DNA of 64,000 nucleotides from Rhizobium leguminosarum. Its GTDB lineage: Bacteria; Pseudomonadota; Alphaproteobacteria; Rhizobiales; Rhizobiaceae. Below the pieces are notes generated by a model, which saw nothing but the letters and a program-made list of their open reading frames with translations, made no database searches and was not told where the DNA came from. The number at the start of each line of letters is the position of its first letter. The stretch's first letter is position 1. A program made the position numbers and the translations under genes. Location of the stretch: positions 372,001 to 436,000 of the forward strand of contig NZ_CP016289.1 in the NCBI RefSeq assembly GCF_001679785.1, written 5' to 3'. Below, piece after piece: positions 9,069 through 18,793 of the stretch.

Positions 9069-9181
9069 TAGGAGACCGCATATCTCACGTAGAAAAATAC
9101 CGCGTATAAAATCACGTCTTTCGGGTAATGACTGCCTTTGAAATCGACCATGATCGGGAAACTCAATCTGCCTGCTCATCT

Positions 9182-10105
9182 TCAACCCGGATCTACGCCT
9201 ACCATACTGGTTGCAAACCCGGTGAAAAGTTTTGCGACAGAACCCATCCAGATGCTTCCGGGGTCGGAATTGTGAAGCAAGGGCCACTGCACAGCCTCCG
9301 TGAACCAGAGGGAAGGCAGCGGATGATCGACGATCTGGAGGCGGATGGTGGGTTCGAAATGTCTGACGAGCCGCAAGGGCAGCGTTGCTATTCGGTTTGT
9401 CCCCAATAGCAATGATGGGATTAAGTTGAAGCCGGGCACCACGATATCGATACGCCGCTTAAAACCGTGCTCAAGCAACAGCCATTGTTCAACGGATGGC
9501 TTCAGCGTCCGACCGAACTTGGCCGCAACATGTCCGATGGACATGAATTGCTCAAGGGAAAGCTTTCCTCGCAGCTGCTGGTTGGTAGGGCAGCCGACAC
9601 ATACCAGTTTCTCGTCAAACAGCTTAGCCTTGGGATGGGCGGCTGACATGAACAAATCTGGAAGGATCAAGAAATCCACATCGCCACTGCGGAGAAGTTC
9701 GTCCGGATCATCATCGAGGGAGAGCAACTCGAAGCTGACGCCGGGTGCTTCGCGCGCCACCCGCTTTATGACCTTTTCGAAGAATACGAGTGCCATGAAA
9801 TCGGAAAGGATGATCCTGAAACGCCGGTCCGACTCTGCCGGAACTAGTGGGTCCCAAGCAAGGATAGAAGACTGAATATGCAGAAGAGCATCGCGAACTG
9901 CAGGGGCAAGCGCTTCGGCTCGCGGCGTGGAGACGAGCTTGCGTTGCTGCATCACAAATAGCTCGTCGTTGAAATAGGCGCGAAGCCTGCCAATGGCTGC
10001 GCTCATGGCCGGTTGACTGAGGTTAATGCTGCGCGCTGCTGCCGTGAGCCTTCGCTCTGTCATCAAAGCATTGAGAGCGACGAGAAGATTTAGGGGTATT
10101 GTCAC
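9182..10105 (-). CDS. nodD: NodD-type LysR regulator with IS-derived start
   Basis: A LysR-type regulator of the NodD group, which activates nod genes at nod boxes in response to plant flavonoids. The HTH segment [19 protein letters not shown], the block [19 protein letters not shown] and the stretches [22 protein letters not shown] and [12 protein letters not shown] match NodD closely. Homology begins at [14 protein letters not shown]; the usual first five or six residues are missing because an IS6 terminal repeat abuts there. The GTG at 10105 lies inside that repeat and would give 307 residues, close to the normal length. A longer frame runs further into the IS to 10216 but is not NodD-like there. 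The native promoter has been lost, so expression is uncertain. Confidence 0.82.
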   Translation of the reverse strand: MTIPLNLLVALNALMTERRLTAAARSINLSQPAMSAAIGRLRAYFNDELFVMQQRKLVSTPRAEALAPAVRDALLHIQSSILAWDPLVPAESDRRFRIILSDFMALVFFEKVIKRVAREAPGVSFELLSLDDDPDELLRSGDVDFLILPDLFMSAAHPKAKLFDEKLVCVGCPTNQQLRGKLSLEQFMSIGHVAAKFGRTLKPSVEQWLLLEHGFKRRIDIVVPGFNLIPSLLLGTNRIATLPLRLVRHFEPTIRLQIVDHPLPSLWFTEAVQWPLLHNSDPGSIWMGSVAKLFTGFATSMVGVDPG

Positions 10106-10912
10106 GTTAACTGGGCTGCGGTTGCCTGCCTGACGGGTTGGGCGTAGATTTCGGCGATGCAGACACGAGATATCAGCTTCAAGCGTCACCGTTTTCCGCC
10201 ACGGATCGTTTCTCACGCGGTCTGGCTTTATTTGCGGTTCAACCTTAGTCTGCGTGAAGTTGAGGAAATGCTGCTCGAGCGTGGAATCGACGTGTCATAC
10301 GAGACAGTCCGCCGCTGGATCGCCAAGTTCGGACCCCAGATCGCACGCAATTTGCGGCGGCAGGCGCGCCCCGGCGATATTTGGTATCTGGACGAAGTCG
10401 TTGTGAAATGCGCTGGAGAGAAATTCTGGCTCTGGCGTGCGGTCGATCAACATGGCACCGTTCTCGAAGAGATATTGCAGAAGCGGCGTGATAAAAGGGC
10501 AGCGAAGCGCGTGCTGGTGGCGTTAATGAAGCGCTATGGCTTTGCTCCCAAACGGATCATCACCGATAAGCTCCGCTCCTACGGTGCAGCAAAGGCGGAA
10601 GTGGCACCCGGCCTTGACCATTGGTCGCACAAGGGCCTCAATAATCGGGCCGAGAACAGCCATCTGCCGTTTCGAAAACGGGAACGAACCATGCAAGGCC
10701 ACCGATCACCAGGCACGTTGCAACGGTTCGTCTCCATGCACTCAGCGACCCGCAATTGCTTTTCAGTTCAGTTCCGTCCCGTCGCCGCGCCGCGCAAACA
10801 ATTCGCTACCATCGGCTCGAAGCTTTCGATGCATGGAAAATTGCGGCCTGTGTCGCCTGAATATCCACGAGCCGCTGACCTTTCCAGCCAGAGAAACTTA
10901 ACGTGAAAACAC
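10096..10912 (+). mobile_element. IS6 family insertion sequence next to nodD
   Basis: Imperfect 15-bp inverted ends are visible: GTATTGTCACGTTAA at 10096 and its near complement TTAACGTGAAAACAC ending at 10912 (13 of 15). They enclose one transposase gene. No target duplication is evident. The right side runs into an older IS6 fragment (10913-11083). Confidence 0.55.
10157..10906 (+). CDS. IS6 family transposase
   Basis: A 249-residue transposase with the N-terminal zinc/HTH region ([20 protein letters not shown]) and the DDE domain: [32 protein letters not shown] and the [20 protein letters not shown] block. It is full length and uninterrupted. It is divergent from nodD and its left end provides nodD's present start codon. 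Confidence 0.85.
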   Translation: MQTRDISFKRHRFPPRIVSHAVWLYLRFNLSLREVEEMLLERGIDVSYETVRRWIAKFGPQIARNLRRQARPGDIWYLDEVVVKCAGEKFWLWRAVDQHGTVLEEILQKRRDKRAAKRVLVALMKRYGFAPKRIITDKLRSYGAAKAEVAPGLDHWSHKGLNNRAENSHLPFRKRERTMQGHRSPGTLQRFVSMHSATRNCFSVQFRPVAAPRKQFATIGSKLSMHGKLRPVSPEYPRAADLSSQRNLT

Positions 10913-11083
10913 CGGACTACCGGTTTATCAAGAAGCTGACCCGCCCCATGAAGGGCTTCAAATCCTTTCAGTCATCGTCAGCAACACTGGATGGGATCGA
11001 GGTGGCTCACATGATCCGCAAGCGCCAATTTTCAACCAGTGGCCAATCGGCATTTCAGCAATTCGCCGCACTCGCGGCATAAC
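10913..11083 (+). pseudogene. IS6 transposase C-terminal fragment
   Basis: Translation gives YRFIKKLTRPMKGFKSFQSS followed by an ending in QFAALAA and a stop, the tail of an IS6-type transposase. The N-terminal part is missing. Its 3' part is copy 2 of the 160-bp direct repeat. Confidence 0.65.
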
Positions 11084-11136
11084 TGTGTCCAGCGATGGCC
11101 GCTTCTGCAGCCTTTTAAAAAGTTTGCGACAAAACC
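10977..11136 (+). repeat. 160-bp direct repeat, copy 2
   Basis: Matches 8909-9068. Recombination between the copies would delete nodD and the intact IS6. Confidence 0.7.
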
Positions 11137-11487
11137 AAACTCAATGAGGCTGACGAAAGGCCGGCTCCGATGGAGCGGTGAGTTTTTTTGCGCGGCAAAG
11201 TGCACTTCGACTTGACGAGCATAAGCGATATTTGGTATGAATGATGGATTATCAACGTCATACATCAGAAAAACCGTCAAGATGCTTTCATACAACAATA
11301 TAAGAATACTCACCTTAAACAGGAGGAGACGTCGACTCCAGGAGGTGTTCGGGCCGCCGCGCTATGGCGAGCTCGCGGCCGCCGAAGACCGATATCCGCC
11401 GAAGAACGTTTGGAGAGAAACCCGATGCGAATGCCTTTCTTAGAGACCCAGACCTTCCACTCAATGACACTCTCAAAGGAAACCGTC
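11137..11487. other. Intergenic leader of the dioxygenase group
   Basis: No convincing gene. A short hairpin GCTCC-GAT-GGAGC (11164-11176) followed by a T run (11183-11189) may be a weak terminator. TTGACG at about 11211 is a possible -35. No nod box was found. Confidence 0.3.
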
Positions 11488-11616
11488 ATGGCTGAAACCG
11501 ATCGCTTTGTGTGGCAAAAACTTCGTATTGAGATGCCACTTCCCGAAACGGACGGTACGATGTTCGTCAGTTGCCGATTTGCGGTAGCAGTACAGATTGT
11601 GGAGGCCATTCGGTGA
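11488..11616 (+). CDS. 42-residue ORF coupled to the dioxygenase
   Basis: It encodes MAETDRFVWQKLRIEMPLPE and ends in QIVEAIR. An AAAGGA element lies 7 bp upstream of the ATG. Its TGA overlaps the GTG start of the following dioxygenase (GTGA at 11613-11616), which suggests translational coupling. It has no family I recognise. It could be a genuine small protein or leader peptide, or the tail of a truncated gene. A frame open from 11410 is an alternative. Confidence 0.4.
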   Translation: MAETDRFVWQKLRIEMPLPETDGTMFVSCRFAVAVQIVEAIR

Positions 11617-12422
11617 AAAACATTCTCGTTGAATTTTCGCATCACGCCGATGCTCGCGCAGATATCGAAGCTCGCGGTTACACAAAAAGGCCGCTGCAAC
11701 TGGACCGAGATCTCGCATATATGCTCGCGCGCATGGCATCTGGCTCGTGGGATCTGCCGGCAGATGAATGGTACAGGACTGGCAAACGTTATCGCAGTTT
11801 TGACCAATACAGCGCCCTCGTGACCGGCACGGGCGTTGAGGTCCGTCATCTTGGAGAAGTTCGACCCTATTTTCAGGATGTGTCGCACAATCCGGAACTG
11901 GGCGGTGTTGAGCGCCGATATGCACCGCTTGCAGCCGATCTCTCCACCGATGTCGGCATTTACAAGCTGATATCGCAGCAGGTAGCCAGATTGCCGCTCT
12001 CGAATGCCGGGCAGGCTTATCAGGTCAATCTCCACGTCATGCGCTACTGCGCCTTGCCCGGGCAACGGTGTGAGACCAGCCCGCCCGGTTATCACAAGGA
12101 CGGTGAGCGCTTCATTTCAGTGGTTCTCTTGACGTATTGCGGCGCTGACGGCGGACGTGTTCACATCGCCGACAATGAAAAATCCGAACTAGATAGTTTC
12201 CTGATGCGGGAAATGGGGGAGAACTACATTATAGACGATGAATCCGTCTATCATAAATTGTCCCCTGTAGAGATTTTCGAAAATAATACATTCGCCTTCC
12301 GGGATGTTTTGATTCTGGATTTCATTCCGCTTCAAAAGACAGGCGAGAGGAGAAATCGTCCCGACATCAAGCCCACTGAAAATGCTGCCGTCCCAAGGGG
12401 ACTTAAGCTGACTTCTGATTAA
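11613..12422 (+). CDS. 2OG-Fe(II) dioxygenase, amino-acid hydroxylase type
   Basis: About 269 residues, resembling the 2OG-Fe dioxygenase family that includes L-isoleucine 4-hydroxylase. The family core QVNLHVMRYCALPGQ precedes the metal-binding HxD in YHKDGERFISVVLL. The distal His is in VYHKLSP, and the 2-oxoglutarate-binding Arg is probably in FRDVLILDF. All expected iron ligands are present. The GTG start is chosen because GGAGG lies 7 bp upstream; the ATG at 11571 has no ribosome site. It is followed by a glutamine synthetase-like ORF and a thioredoxin on the same strand. The substrate cannot be read from sequence; a free amino acid is likely from the family. Confidence 0.72.
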   Translation: MKNILVEFSHHADARADIEARGYTKRPLQLDRDLAYMLARMASGSWDLPADEWYRTGKRYRSFDQYSALVTGTGVEVRHLGEVRPYFQDVSHNPELGGVERRYAPLAADLSTDVGIYKLISQQVARLPLSNAGQAYQVNLHVMRYCALPGQRCETSPPGYHKDGERFISVVLLTYCGADGGRVHIADNEKSELDSFLMREMGENYIIDDESVYHKLSPVEIFENNTFAFRDVLILDFIPLQKTGERRNRPDIKPTENAAVPRGLKLTSD

Positions 12423-12443
12423 CGCCGCGAAGGACCAGGCGAC

Positions 12444-13064
12444 ATGGACCCCCTAAAAAGGCTGCTCAAGCTTATCAAGGATAACGACGTTCAAGAAATC
12501 GACTTCCGCTTCACCGACATGGGCGGCAAGTTGCATCACATGACATACGACGTCGCAATAATCGACACGAACATAATGACTGAAGGTTTCATGATCGACG
12601 GTTCGTCCTTTCGCGGCTGTCTCGTCCCGGGTTACGAAGCGCCTGTGTTGCTCGCCTATTCGGCCCGCAACCGCTCGGCCGCCTGCCGCATTCCGTTCGG
12701 CTCCAACCCGAAGGCCAAGCGCGTCGAAGTCCGCTTCCCGGATCCGGCCGCCAACCCGTATCTCGCCTTCGCCGCCATGCTGATGGCCGGCTTCGACGGC
12801 ATCAAGAACAAGATCCATCCCGGCCCGGCGATCGACAAAGACCTCTACGAACTGCCGCTGTGCGAAAAGGTAAAAATTCCAACCGTCTGCGGATCGCTGC
12901 CCGAGGCTCTTGACAGTCTCAGCAACGACCGCGCGTTCCTCAAGGCCGGTGGGGTCTTCGACGACGATTTCATCGACAGCTATATCAAGCTGAAAATGGA
13001 AGAAGTCACTCTCTTAGAGACAACCCCGCACCCGGTTGAATTCCAGATGTACTACTCCGTCTAA
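12444..13064 (+). CDS. Internally deleted glutamine synthetase (mini-GlnA)
   Basis: 206 residues. The first 55 or so match the GlnA N-terminal beta-grasp domain ([20 protein letters not shown] and MIDGSSFRG). At residue 59-60 the sequence jumps in frame to [20 protein letters not shown], normally near residue 320, and continues to the usual C terminus [11 protein letters not shown]. About 260 residues with most metal and ATP ligands are missing, so it cannot be an ordinary glutamine synthetase. The frame is clean, with an AGGA element before the ATG. It is either a fossil of a symbiotic-plasmid glnA or a reduced protein kept for another role, for example one using the retained adenylylation-loop/C-terminal region. 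It lies between a dioxygenase and a thioredoxin. Confidence 0.75.
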   Translation: MDPLKRLLKLIKDNDVQEIDFRFTDMGGKLHHMTYDVAIIDTNIMTEGFMIDGSSFRGCLVPGYEAPVLLAYSARNRSAACRIPFGSNPKAKRVEVRFPDPAANPYLAFAAMLMAGFDGIKNKIHPGPAIDKDLYELPLCEKVKIPTVCGSLPEALDSLSNDRAFLKAGGVFDDDFIDSYIKLKMEEVTLLETTPHPVEFQMYYSV

Positions 13065-13151
13065 TGACAGAAAGAGGTGTGACATAGGTCGACATCATGA
13101 CATTTAGATCGCGCAATCACATGACCCAAATCCCCTTTAAAGGAGCTGCAC

Positions 13152-13472
13152 ATGCCTGTTGTCAAAGTCGATAAAAATAACTTCCAGTCGGAAGTTTTGG
13201 AATCCGGAGACCCCGTCCTCGTCGATTTCTGGGCCGGATGGTGCGGCCCCTGCAAGAGAATTGCTCCCGTCCTCGAAGAAATCGCCGTCGAGTTAGAAGG
13301 CAAGGTCAAAGTCGCCAAACTGAATACCGACGAGAACCCGGAACTCGCCGCGCAGTTCGGTGTGCTCTCCATTCCGACCCTTGTAATCTTTAAGCGCGGC
13401 GAAGTTGTCGATATCTTGGCCGGCGAAAGGCCGAAGACCGTTCTTTCGAACTGGATTCTGAGCGCTGTCTGA
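13152..13472 (+). CDS. trxA: Thioredoxin
   Basis: A 106-residue complete thioredoxin. The active site is [14 protein letters not shown] and the cis-Pro loop is [20 protein letters not shown] lies 7 bp before the ATG. It reduces disulfides in the cytoplasm. Being plasmid-borne and next to a dioxygenase and mini-GlnA, it may serve a local pathway. A hairpin terminator follows. Confidence 0.92.
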   Translation: MPVVKVDKNNFQSEVLESGDPVLVDFWAGWCGPCKRIAPVLEEIAVELEGKVKVAKLNTDENPELAAQFGVLSIPTLVIFKRGEVVDILAGERPKTVLSNWILSAV

Positions 13473-13508
13473 GTGATATCGTCCAATTACTATCCATTGA
13501 GGAAAAGG

Positions 13509-13530
13509 CCGGTACGACCGGATATTTTTT
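13509..13530 (+). terminator. Rho-independent terminator after thioredoxin
   Basis: CCGGT-ACG-ACCGG stem-loop (13509-13521) followed by T6 at 13525-13530, 37 bp after the trxA stop. Confidence 0.5.
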
Positions 13531-13867
13531 ATCGCAGTCGCCATTTCGAGGGTGCCATTGTCGGCTACATATAAACCTTGAGAAGGTTGTCCATCCGGAG
13601 TGATTTTAGGGACTGGAGTTACTACACCTCAATTTTCTAGTGGATTGATCGAGACAAAAGAGTCCGATTTGGATTCCCATGGGTTCTCGAGTGTGCGACG
13701 ATCCGCCATGCGCTCCGGGATTACATTTGACGTCACCGCCGCCGATGAGAGCGGCGGTGCAAAAGTCGGCCACGGTAGCGGCGGAATAATCCGGCCGCGG
13801 GCGGAGTAAAATCCGGCCACCTATTTCCTTTCTGCAATGAACGCAGGAGGGACAGGGGATCTACACC
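13531..13867. other. Gap leading into IS21 remnant
   Basis: No gene seen. The G+C-rich stretch from about 13730, with repeated CGGCCAC/GGCGG motifs, is probably the multi-repeat left end of the IS21-type element whose istA begins at 13868. Confidence 0.35.
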
Positions 13868-14645
13868 GTGGAACTTTATCTGAAGGTTCGCCTGGCTGTT
13901 TCCGAAGGGATGACGCAGCGTCAGGCAGCAAAGCATTTCAACATATCGCGCGACAGCGTCGCGAAGATGGTGTCGTATTCGACGCCACCCGGCTATCAGC
14001 GGCGATCACCGATCCGGCGACCGAAGCTGGATGCGTTCGTTTCGACGATCGAGCATTGGCTCGACGAGGATATGAAGGTGCCGCGCAAGCAGCGCCATAC
14101 GGCCAAGCGTGTGTTCGACCGCCTGCGCAATGAATGTGGGTTCACCGGCGGCTACACGATCATCAAGGATTACATGCGTGAGCGAGATCAGCGGCGCCAG
14201 GAAGTCTTCGTGCCGTTGTCACATCCGCCGGGTCATGCGCAGGCCGACTTCGGCGAGGCGATGGTGATGATCGGCGGCGTCGAGCAGAAGGCGCGTTTCT
14301 TCGTGCTCGATCTTCCGCACAGCGACGGCTGCTATGTGCGGGCCTATCCGGCGGCGGTATCGGAGGCATGGGTCGATGGCCACATCCATGCGTTTGCTTT
14401 CTTCGGAGCCGTGCCGCAATCGATCGTCTACGACAATGATCGCTGCCTTGTGGCGAAGATCCTGCCCGATGGCACCCGCAAGCGGGCGGCGCTGTTCAGC
14501 GGTTTCCTGTCTCACTACCTGATCCGGGACCGCTATGGCCGTCCGGGGAAAGGCAACGACAAGGGGAACGTCGAGGGTCTCGTCGGCTATGCCCGACGCA
14601 ACTTCATGGTTCCGATCCCGCAGTTTGCGACATGGAAGACGTTCA
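13868..14645 (+). pseudogene. istA: IS21 family IstA, truncated by IS66
   Basis: About 260 residues of an IS21 transposase: the N-terminal HTH (GMTQRQAAKHFNISRDSVAK), then the rve domain start QADFGEAMVMIGG and IVYDNDRCLVAK. The coding sequence stops making sense at 14646, where an IS66 end begins. The C-terminal half and istB are absent from the window. Confidence 0.75.
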
Positions 14646-14660
14646 GTAACCGCCCGATTG

Positions 14661-14957
14661 CTACCGCCGAGATTTTGCTTTGATGCGAGCGACGAGCAGC
14701 TCGTCGTCAACAAAGCTGTCGAGGAAGTCGTTCCATTCTTGGGGTGAGCGGCGGGCGTCTTTGAGCATCTGCTCCAATTCGTCCATGCCGTCGTCTGTCA
14801 GTGCGGTCACGGATTCGTCGTCTCCGGTGTACACGGAGATGATGCTGCCGTAGCTCAGATTATCATCGTTGGAGACGATTGCCTGAAGAAGCTCCGGGTC
14901 CTCTTCGAGAATTTCGGCAACAAATTTGATCGTACGGACGTAGGTGACTGCCGCCAT
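14661..14957 (-). CDS. IS66 accessory small ORF
   Basis: 98 residues, beginning [20 protein letters not shown]; acidic and helical. Its ATG overlaps the tnpC stop by one base, so it is likely co-translated. Such small ORFs follow tnpC in some rhizobial IS66 elements. The function is unknown. Confidence 0.6.
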   Translation of the reverse strand: MAAVTYVRTIKFVAEILEEDPELLQAIVSNDDNLSYGSIISVYTGDDESVTALTDDGMDELEQMLKDARRSPQEWNDFLDSFVDDELLVARIKAKSRR

Positions 14958-16594
14958 CAGGCTGCCTTTGCGTCGACTGTGGTGATCGCCGACCAGTTCC
15001 ACGGAAGCAATTCGTCTAACCGATTGATCTTGTGATCGTGGATGCGATCGAGCACGTCAGCCAGATAGGCCTGCGGATCAAGACCATTCATCTTTGCCGT
15101 CTCGATGATCGTCATGGCGCGTGCCAAGGTCTCCGCTCCCGTATCGGCTCCCGCGAAGAGCCAGTTCCGTCTTCCCACGCCTATCGGACGTAGTGCCCGC
15201 TCGGCGGCATTGTTGTCGATCGCGACGCGGCCGTCTTCGAGGAACAGACAGAGCGAAGACCATCGGCTCAATCCGTAGCGGAAAGCTGTCGCCAGATCGC
15301 TTTTGCCCGGAATGCGCGTGAGTTGAGCTTCAGCCCAGTGGCGGAATGCATCGACCTTAGGCTTGCTCTGCTTTTGACGCGCAGCAAGACGGATCTCAGG
15401 AGGCTGCCCGTTGATGCCACGCTCGATGTCGTAAAGCGCTCCGATGCGATCGAGAGCCTCTCGCGCAATCTCCGACTTGTTTGATGTCCAGATGTCGTGG
15501 AAGTCTCGTCGCCAATGAGCCCAGCAGGCGGCTTCCTTGAAGCGAGATTCTCCCTTTTCTCCAGGCGAGTATAGTTTGCCATACCCTTTGTAGCCGTCAG
15601 CCTGAAGGATGCCGCTTGATTGCTTGAGGTGGCGGTGCACGTGCTCTTCTTTCCAGTCAGGAGCAAAATAGTAGACTGCACCGGGCGGGGAAGTCCCCAC
15701 CCATGGACGCTGATCGCGGACATACGTCCAGATCCTGCCCTTCTTCACACCCTTGCCCAACCCCTTGTCTCGCAGCGAGCGATCCAGCACTCGGATCGGG
15801 GTGTCGTCGGCATGAAGGAGGTCACTTGCCATAATCGCCGTTTCGATCCGCTCGATGAGAGGCTGAAGCACCTGCATGGCGCGACCACACCAATCAACCA
15901 TCGTGCTGTCGGGAATGTCGGCGCCCATGCGGGCGAAGATCTCGTTCAGCCGGTACAGTGGCAAATGGTCGTCAAACTTCGAGACCAGAATATAAGCAAG
16001 AAGGCCGGCGCCCGCCATGCTGCCCGGTATCGGGCGGCTGGGTGCTGCCACCTGTACCATTTTCTCGCAGCAGCGGCAGGACTTCTTCAGTCGAGCAACC
16101 TCGATGACTTTCATCTGCGCGGCGATCATGTCGAGGATTTCGCTGACGTCCTCACCGACAAGACGCAATTCACCTCCGCATTCCGGGCAGCAGGAGCCAG
16201 GATCGAGCTCTCGGCGCTCGCGAACCGCCTTGTCCGAGACGCGTGGGCGCCGGCGCATGATCTTTTCAGACGTATCCGCCAAGGGAACAACAGACGCCGC
16301 CTCATCAGGTTCATCGATTGGCGCCGTACTGCCTTCAGCGGCGGCGATCAACAGATCCTCAAGCGCCAGTTCCAACTGCTCGATTTCACGCTCAATCTTT
16401 TCGGAGGACTTGCCGAAGACCTGTTTCTTCAGCTTGGCAATGCGCAGCCGCAGCGTTTGGATTAACTGGTCATGCGCCTGCAATGTGGCCGACATCTTCG
16501 CATTTTCCGCCTGTAAAGCGGCAATCATTGCCTTGAGAAAGGCTGGATCGTCCGGAAGATTTGTCGTCGCGCTAGACATGATCCTGACTACCAC
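14957..16594 (-). CDS. tnpC: IS66 family transposase TnpC
   Basis: 545 residues. Leucine-zipper N terminus (about 25-90), zinc-finger region (CCPECGG and CRCCEKM), then the DDE domain with [26 protein letters not shown] and [26 protein letters not shown]. The C-terminal helical region is complete (LDELLPWNW). The frame is intact, although its partner genes are gone, so the element is probably immobile on its own. Confidence 0.88.
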   Translation of the reverse strand: MVVRIMSSATTNLPDDPAFLKAMIAALQAENAKMSATLQAHDQLIQTLRLRIAKLKKQVFGKSSEKIEREIEQLELALEDLLIAAAEGSTAPIDEPDEAASVVPLADTSEKIMRRRPRVSDKAVRERRELDPGSCCPECGGELRLVGEDVSEILDMIAAQMKVIEVARLKKSCRCCEKMVQVAAPSRPIPGSMAGAGLLAYILVSKFDDHLPLYRLNEIFARMGADIPDSTMVDWCGRAMQVLQPLIERIETAIMASDLLHADDTPIRVLDRSLRDKGLGKGVKKGRIWTYVRDQRPWVGTSPPGAVYYFAPDWKEEHVHRHLKQSSGILQADGYKGYGKLYSPGEKGESRFKEAACWAHWRRDFHDIWTSNKSEIAREALDRIGALYDIERGINGQPPEIRLAARQKQSKPKVDAFRHWAEAQLTRIPGKSDLATAFRYGLSRWSSLCLFLEDGRVAIDNNAAERALRPIGVGRRNWLFAGADTGAETLARAMTIIETAKMNGLDPQAYLADVLDRIHDHKINRLDELLPWNWSAITTVDAKAA

Positions 16595-16642
16595 GAGTCA
16601 GGATAAATTTCCATAAAAACCAGTGGTTTCAGTGGGATAAAA

Positions 16643-16705
16643 TCACCCGACACGGGCCGGTGGCGCACCCCAATCAGGACGACGCCAATCGATCCCTTCC
16701 CACGA
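16643..16705 (-). pseudogene. tnpB: IS66 TnpB C-terminal fragment
   Basis: Minus-strand reading gives GIDWRRPDWGAPPARVG and a stop, the typical end of TnpB (GIDWR-P). The rest was removed at the junction with the recombinase element. Confidence 0.6.
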
Positions 16706-18793
16706 CTACGCATGTTGATGCCCCTCCTGGTGAGGCTGAATGATTCTCAGATCGAGGTGATTAATGGTGCGGTTACGAAGGTCGCGAACCGCGTTGACGA
16801 CCGCTGGGGAATTTTGGAACAAATATGCTCCGGTTGACTGCTGGTCGATGAGCAGGCGCTTCCGCCTGATTTGGACGTAAATCCAATTGACAGGAATATC
16901 GAGCCTGGCGGCCAGTTGTACGGCGCTGAGCAAAGTAGGTTCGTGTGTCCATCTGTTGCGCTGCGCCTTTGCCTTGATGCCCGCTGCAAGGCGGAGGCGT
17001 TGCACTGTGATCGGCAAAACCTTGTCCTCGCAATTGGGTGAATGGTGTCCTTCGCGCGTCAGTATTTCAGCGATTTGATCGTCGGGCACGCCCGTCAGAG
17101 CGAGCTCCAGCAGACGCGCGCGCAGTTCTTCACCGCGCGTGAGCTTGGCGACGGAATTGACTTTCATTTTGACGTGGAGATCAGTCACGGCGCCGCCACG
17201 CCACACGATCCTCGCCAAAGCAACGTCGCGCTCACCGCGGTCAAGGACGACTTTTTCGACAAGGCACCGCAATAGTGCCTTGCGATGAGCGTCGGTCGTC
17301 GCATCGTTGGCCCAGATTTGGGGAAGGCTATCGAATAACGCAACGACCTTGTTGTTGAGGTCTTTGCTAAACCCAGTGCGCTTGGCGGGTTCAGTCGATG
17401 CTCGTTGGGCAACGGCATCTTCAGCAGCGCGAAGTTCGCTCAACGCTGCTTCCCATCGACGCTCGAGTTCGGAGGCGACCAGACGATTATCAGGGTCAAC
17501 GCGATTGAACTGGCGTTCTGCCAGCGCCGCGGCGTAGCGCTTGCGCTCAAGCTCCCGTTCAGCGCCAGCGCGCAAGGCCTTGTTGACCTGCTGTTGTGCC
17601 TGCCGAGCCCGCGCTAGCGCGTCAAGCTCCCCAGGCGCCAACGCGGCCAGGAAAGCGTCCGCCACAGCTGCATCGATCTGAGCCGCACGGACACGCTGGC
17701 AGTCCGGCAGGCCAGAGTGGGAATGCAGGTGGTTGCAAGCATACTCTCCGCCACCTTTATAGCGGACGTACATCTTGTAGCCACATCGCCCGCACCAGGC
17801 GATGCCGTGCAACAGCAATTCGCCATCACGGGGAGCTCCCCTGGTTTTGGCACGCATGTATTCGGCTCTGTTGTCTCGCACAATATCGCGGATCTTCTCA
17901 TAGGTTGACCAGTCGATGTAGTGGGGGTAGCGATCCTTCACGATGATCCGCCAGTCTTTAATATCCTTGGGTGTTTTCGCCTCTGAACCGCCGTCACGCC
18001 CGGCGGCGCGAAAGCGGGTCCGTCCATAAACGAAGGCACCGGCGTAGGCGGGATTCTTCAAGATCCGGGCCACCGCCGAGACCGTTGCTCGCGCCCAGCG
18101 TAGTTCGCCAAACCGGTCGCGGCGCGGCAGGGGAAGGTCCCGATCATTTAGGACGCGCATGACCTTGGCGACGGTCCGGAACTTCAGGAATGTCCGGAAC
18201 ACAAGCTCCAGCCGTTCCTGAACACCTAGATCAGGATCTTTTACGACCACCCCGCTCGCATCGCGCACCAAACCAACCGGCAGCATGAGGGCAAGCTCGC
18301 CGCGCTCAGCCTTGGCAAGCAGACCTGCGGTCAAACGGCTCCGGATTGTATGCAGCTCAAGCTCTGAGATGGTTCCCTTCAGACCGAGAAGCAAACGACC
18401 ATTGGCGCTGCCGGGATCATAGACGCCATCGCGATCGGCAATGAGGCAGCCGCGCAGGCCGCAGATATCAAGCAGCGGATACCAATCCGAACAGTTGCGA
18501 GCAAGTCGGGTCACGTCGATCGACAGGATCAAACCGATCTCACTCAGACCAACCCGTCCGACGAGTTCCTTAAAGCCGTTCCTGCCGGTCGTAGAGGCCC
18601 CACTGATGCCGAGATCGGCATCGATAACGTCAATATCGGCTTCATGCCAGCCAAGTTCACGAGCGCGCTCGCGGAGCGCGTACTGTAGCCGTAGGCTCTC
18701 TTGATTGCTTATGACTTGATGCGGTGTCGACTGACGGACGTAAACAACCGCTCTGCGTGCCAGATGGGTGGGCTTGACCAGTTCGGACTTCAT
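16706..18793 (-). CDS. Large serine recombinase
   Basis: 695 residues. The N-terminal resolvase domain has the catalytic Ser in VYVRQSTPHQV, GISGASTTGRNGF and DVTRLARNCSDW. A recombinase domain follows (about 180-320, ILKNPAYAGAFVYG), then a zinc ribbon (WCGRCGYKMYVR...CNHLHSHSGLPDC) and a long coiled coil. These enzymes integrate or excise DNA circles. The start overlaps the stop of an upstream accessory gene (ATGA). The frame is complete. It sits between an IS66 remnant and an IS6 remnant, so its own element is probably incomplete. Confidence 0.87.
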   Translation of the reverse strand: MKSELVKPTHLARRAVVYVRQSTPHQVISNQESLRLQYALRERARELGWHEADIDVIDADLGISGASTTGRNGFKELVGRVGLSEIGLILSIDVTRLARNCSDWYPLLDICGLRGCLIADRDGVYDPGSANGRLLLGLKGTISELELHTIRSRLTAGLLAKAERGELALMLPVGLVRDASGVVVKDPDLGVQERLELVFRTFLKFRTVAKVMRVLNDRDLPLPRRDRFGELRWARATVSAVARILKNPAYAGAFVYGRTRFRAAGRDGGSEAKTPKDIKDWRIIVKDRYPHYIDWSTYEKIRDIVRDNRAEYMRAKTRGAPRDGELLLHGIAWCGRCGYKMYVRYKGGGEYACNHLHSHSGLPDCQRVRAAQIDAAVADAFLAALAPGELDALARARQAQQQVNKALRAGAERELERKRYAAALAERQFNRVDPDNRLVASELERRWEAALSELRAAEDAVAQRASTEPAKRTGFSKDLNNKVVALFDSLPQIWANDATTDAHRKALLRCLVEKVVLDRGERDVALARIVWRGGAVTDLHVKMKVNSVAKLTRGEELRARLLELALTGVPDDQIAEILTREGHHSPNCEDKVLPITVQRLRLAAGIKAKAQRNRWTHEPTLLSAVQLAARLDIPVNWIYVQIRRKRLLIDQQSTGAYLFQNSPAVVNAVRDLRNRTINHLDLRIIQPHQEGHQHA

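Larger units (their letters stand above)
8703..9181. other. IS6 debris between transposase and nodD
   Basis: There is no intact gene. The stretch holds two fragments of the C-terminal coding end of an IS6-type transposase, head to head: one on the minus strand (8788 to about 8906) and one on the plus strand (8909-9068, ending QFAALAA and a stop). Confidence 0.55.
14646..16705 (-). mobile_element. IS66 family element, right side lost
   Basis: The left end GTAACCGCCCGATT begins at 14646, an IS66-type GTAA end. It contains a small accessory ORF, tnpC and the last codons of tnpB, and is then cut by the serine-recombinase element. tnpA and most of tnpB are missing. Confidence 0.7.

Noticed and set aside
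8836..11136. Repeated blocks as a possible CRISPR array.
   Set aside because: They are long, only two or three copies, unevenly spaced, and encode the tail of IS6 transposases.
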